Positions 36,047-37,464 of a stretch of DNA of 37,464 nucleotides are shown piece by piece. Each line of letters opens with the position of its first letter. The stretch's first letter is position 1. The position numbers and the translations under genes are program-made. This DNA comes from a virus, in the IMG/VR virus record IMGVR_UViG_3300035682_000090, positions 1 to 37,464 of that record; one strand, 5' to 3'. The notes below the pieces were generated by a model. It saw only the letters and a program-made list of their open reading frames with translations, was not told where the DNA came from and made no database searches.

Positions 36047-37464
36047 CTAGATGGGGGGCATGCCACCCATTGGTGGCTGCCCACCCTGAAGTTGAGCCAA
36101 CAACGCCTGAATAATTTCAGGTGGTAACTGGCTAAGGTCTGGCATACCGCCACCTTGTGGTGGCATCATTTCGGCAGGGACAACACCTTGTCCTTGCTGT
36201 TGTGCCATCATAGCCATTATTTCAGGCGGTATTTCACCACCGCCCATGTCAGGCGGTGCTGCAGGCGGTGCAGGTGGCTGCTCAGGCGGTACTGGAGCCT
36301 GTGCCTGCTCAGGTGGACCCTGAGGTGCGCCCTCAGGTGGCATAGGTGGTTGTTCTGGAGCCATGAACTCATCAGGGTTTCTAATACCGAAACCATTTTG
36401 TAGAACATGTGCAGCCAACTTTCGCATATCAACAACACCAGCACCAGCAAGCGGAGCCATAGCATCCATAAGTTGCAACGCCGACTGTCGTCTAAAGGAT
36501 TCATTTACTGGTTGTGTGGAACCAGCAAATACTTCAAAGTCAAATTCACCAGCAATATAGTCACGGTCAAATTGAACCCAACTTGCAGAACCATCTTTAC
36601 CAGTAATACGGGCAATTTGTTCACCAGACATGAACTGCTGTGCCAAGCCAATAAGGCGCTTAGCAACTTCAGCCAGTGCAACTTCAACCATTGTTAGTTT
36701 ATCTGCTGTACGGCTATTGCTTGCGTCTTGGATTGCTCCTACTTCGGTTGCGGAACGGCGGATAGCCATACCGCCACCACGCATGAACTCGGTAACACCA
36801 GAGATACGGTCAATGTCGGCAGTAATCAGGTCTGACTGCTGATAGAACTCTGGTGGGTTAATGATGGCTGGGAATGGTGCAACAACACCACCCAAAGGCT
36901 CGTCACCAATAACAGGAACCATAACATTGTCATAGTCTGATTCTAAAGCCGAGCGTCCCGTGTTGTCAAACGCTGATTCTTTAAATAGGTATTTACGGCT
37001 GAAACGCTTACGGTGGTTCAGCATCTGTGAACGAGTTTCGTTCAATTCACGCTGGAGTGGTTCAATAGCCTCAAGTTCGCCAATAGGGTAGAAAGTGTCT
37101 GGCACTTCATAGTCACGCAACATAACAAAAGGATGACCAGTTGCGTAAGGCATCTTGGTTGGTTTAATTAGGAACTGCTCAGCACCATCAGCGAATACGC
37201 TGATTGTGTTACGGTGCAGGTCATAAAATTCCCACACCTCAGCATAACCCATAGCCTTGTCGTTGATTTTCTTATTGGCAGAATGGTCAGACCACTTAGA
37301 GTAAGACATTGGTTCAACAGCATCACGGGCTGTTTTGTTGTATCGTTTGTCCGATTTAATTTCAGAGATTGGACGCTTGATACGCTGGGCAACCCAACGC
37401 ACATCCTGCATACTGATAGCGTCAGGGTCAACAAACATATCAAAAGGAGAAACACGCTCAGCAA
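36047..37464 (-). CDS. Portal protein, main part (continues at the left edge)
   Basis: The C-terminal 471 codons of the portal. The open frame runs off the right edge and joins the piece at 1-493. Features: ERVSPFDMFVDPDA, a stem/wing region with DYEVPDTFYPIGELEAIEPL, the long helix (RELNETRSQMLNHRKRF), and RRSATEVGAIQ. It ends in a Pro/Gln/Gly/Met-rich tail of about 110 residues (PPMPPEGAPQGPPEQ and similar), which is longer than in most portals and probably disordered. The stop codon is the start of a TAGGGAACGA repeat. The ATG at 37438 is internal, not the real start. Confidence 0.92.
   Translation of the reverse strand, partial: AERVSPFDMFVDPDAISMQDVRWVAQRIKRPISEIKSDKRYNKTARDAVEPMSYSKWSDHSANKKINDKAMGYAEVWEFYDLHRNTISVFADGAEQFLIKPTKMPYATGHPFVMLRDYEVPDTFYPIGELEAIEPLQRELNETRSQMLNHRKRFSRKYLFKESAFDNTGRSALESDYDNVMVPVIGDEPLGGVVAPFPAIINPPEFYQQSDLITADIDRISGVTEFMRGGGMAIRRSATEVGAIQDASNSRTADKLTMVEVALAEVAKRLIGLAQQFMSGEQIARITGKDGSASWVQFDRDYIAGEFDFEVFAGSTQPVNESFRRQSALQLMDAMAPLAGAGVVDMRKLAAHVLQNGFGIRNPDEFMAPEQPPMPPEGAPQGPPEQAQAPVPPEQPPAPPAAPPDMGGGEIPPEIMAMMAQQQGQGVVPAEMMPPQGGGMPDLSQLPPEIIQALLAQLQGGQPPMGGMPPI

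Noticed and set aside
37168-37464. Minus-strand frame at the right edge, 98 residues
   Set aside because: Out-of-frame shadow of the portal gene, which joins in frame to the left edge.

Overview
The window is a complete, circularly permuted tailed-phage genome of 37,464 bp, opened inside the portal gene. The portal N-terminus lies at the left edge on the minus strand (1-493) and its remainder at the right edge (36047-37464). Joining base 1 to base 37464 restores one uninterrupted frame of about 636 codons. The virion set is that of a podovirus of T7-like build: portal, scaffold, major capsid protein, two tail-tube proteins (gp11/gp12-like), collar and collagen-like fibres, and three probable ejected internal proteins plus a 1708-residue one. 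There is no T7-type RNA polymerase, no DNA polymerase, no integrase and no recognisable lysogeny cassette, so host polymerases must do the copying. A proteasome-like Ntn hydrolase, a leaderless-looking transcript and frequent TAGGAG ribosome sites make an actinobacterial, possibly freshwater, host plausible, but that is inference.

Layout. Two arms diverge from a hairpin-rich region at 3289-3494. The minus-strand late arm runs from 3288 down through the terminase subunits, small zinc-ribbon and membrane proteins (holin candidate), and portal. It crosses the window edge to scaffold, capsid, tail-tube, fibres, a glycosyltransferase, internal virion proteins and finally an M15-type endolysin at 17354. 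The plus-strand arm runs from 3495 to 17373. It has four lysine-rich mini-genes, a tRNA-Asn(GTT) and a strong terminator; then about 1.17 kb with almost no credible coding sequence; then small early proteins, an AAA+ ATPase with a VWA-like partner, and an HTH regulator. After these come the replication and recombination genes: Cas4-like nuclease, DnaB-like helicase, primase, RusA resolvase and a second small PD-(D/E)XK protein. It ends with a sigma-region-4-like/DUF1599 fusion and the Ntn hydrolase. The arms meet tail to tail with a 20-bp overlap.

The most striking signal is a dispersed asymmetric 10-mer, GCRTGGACAA, with 18 exact copies on both strands where about 0.14 would be expected by chance, plus several one-mismatch copies. 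It is clustered and paired in the early intergenic regions (3481, 4330, 5406-5440, 10844/10887) and scattered about every 2 kb inside genes. Inside genes it occupies many different reading frames, so it is selected as DNA and not as protein. This looks like the operator/stoperator system of mycobacteriophage L5, but with a different sequence and in a phage without an integrase. The HTH protein encoded at 10057-10824, directly next to a perfect inverted pair of sites, is the natural candidate for the binding protein.
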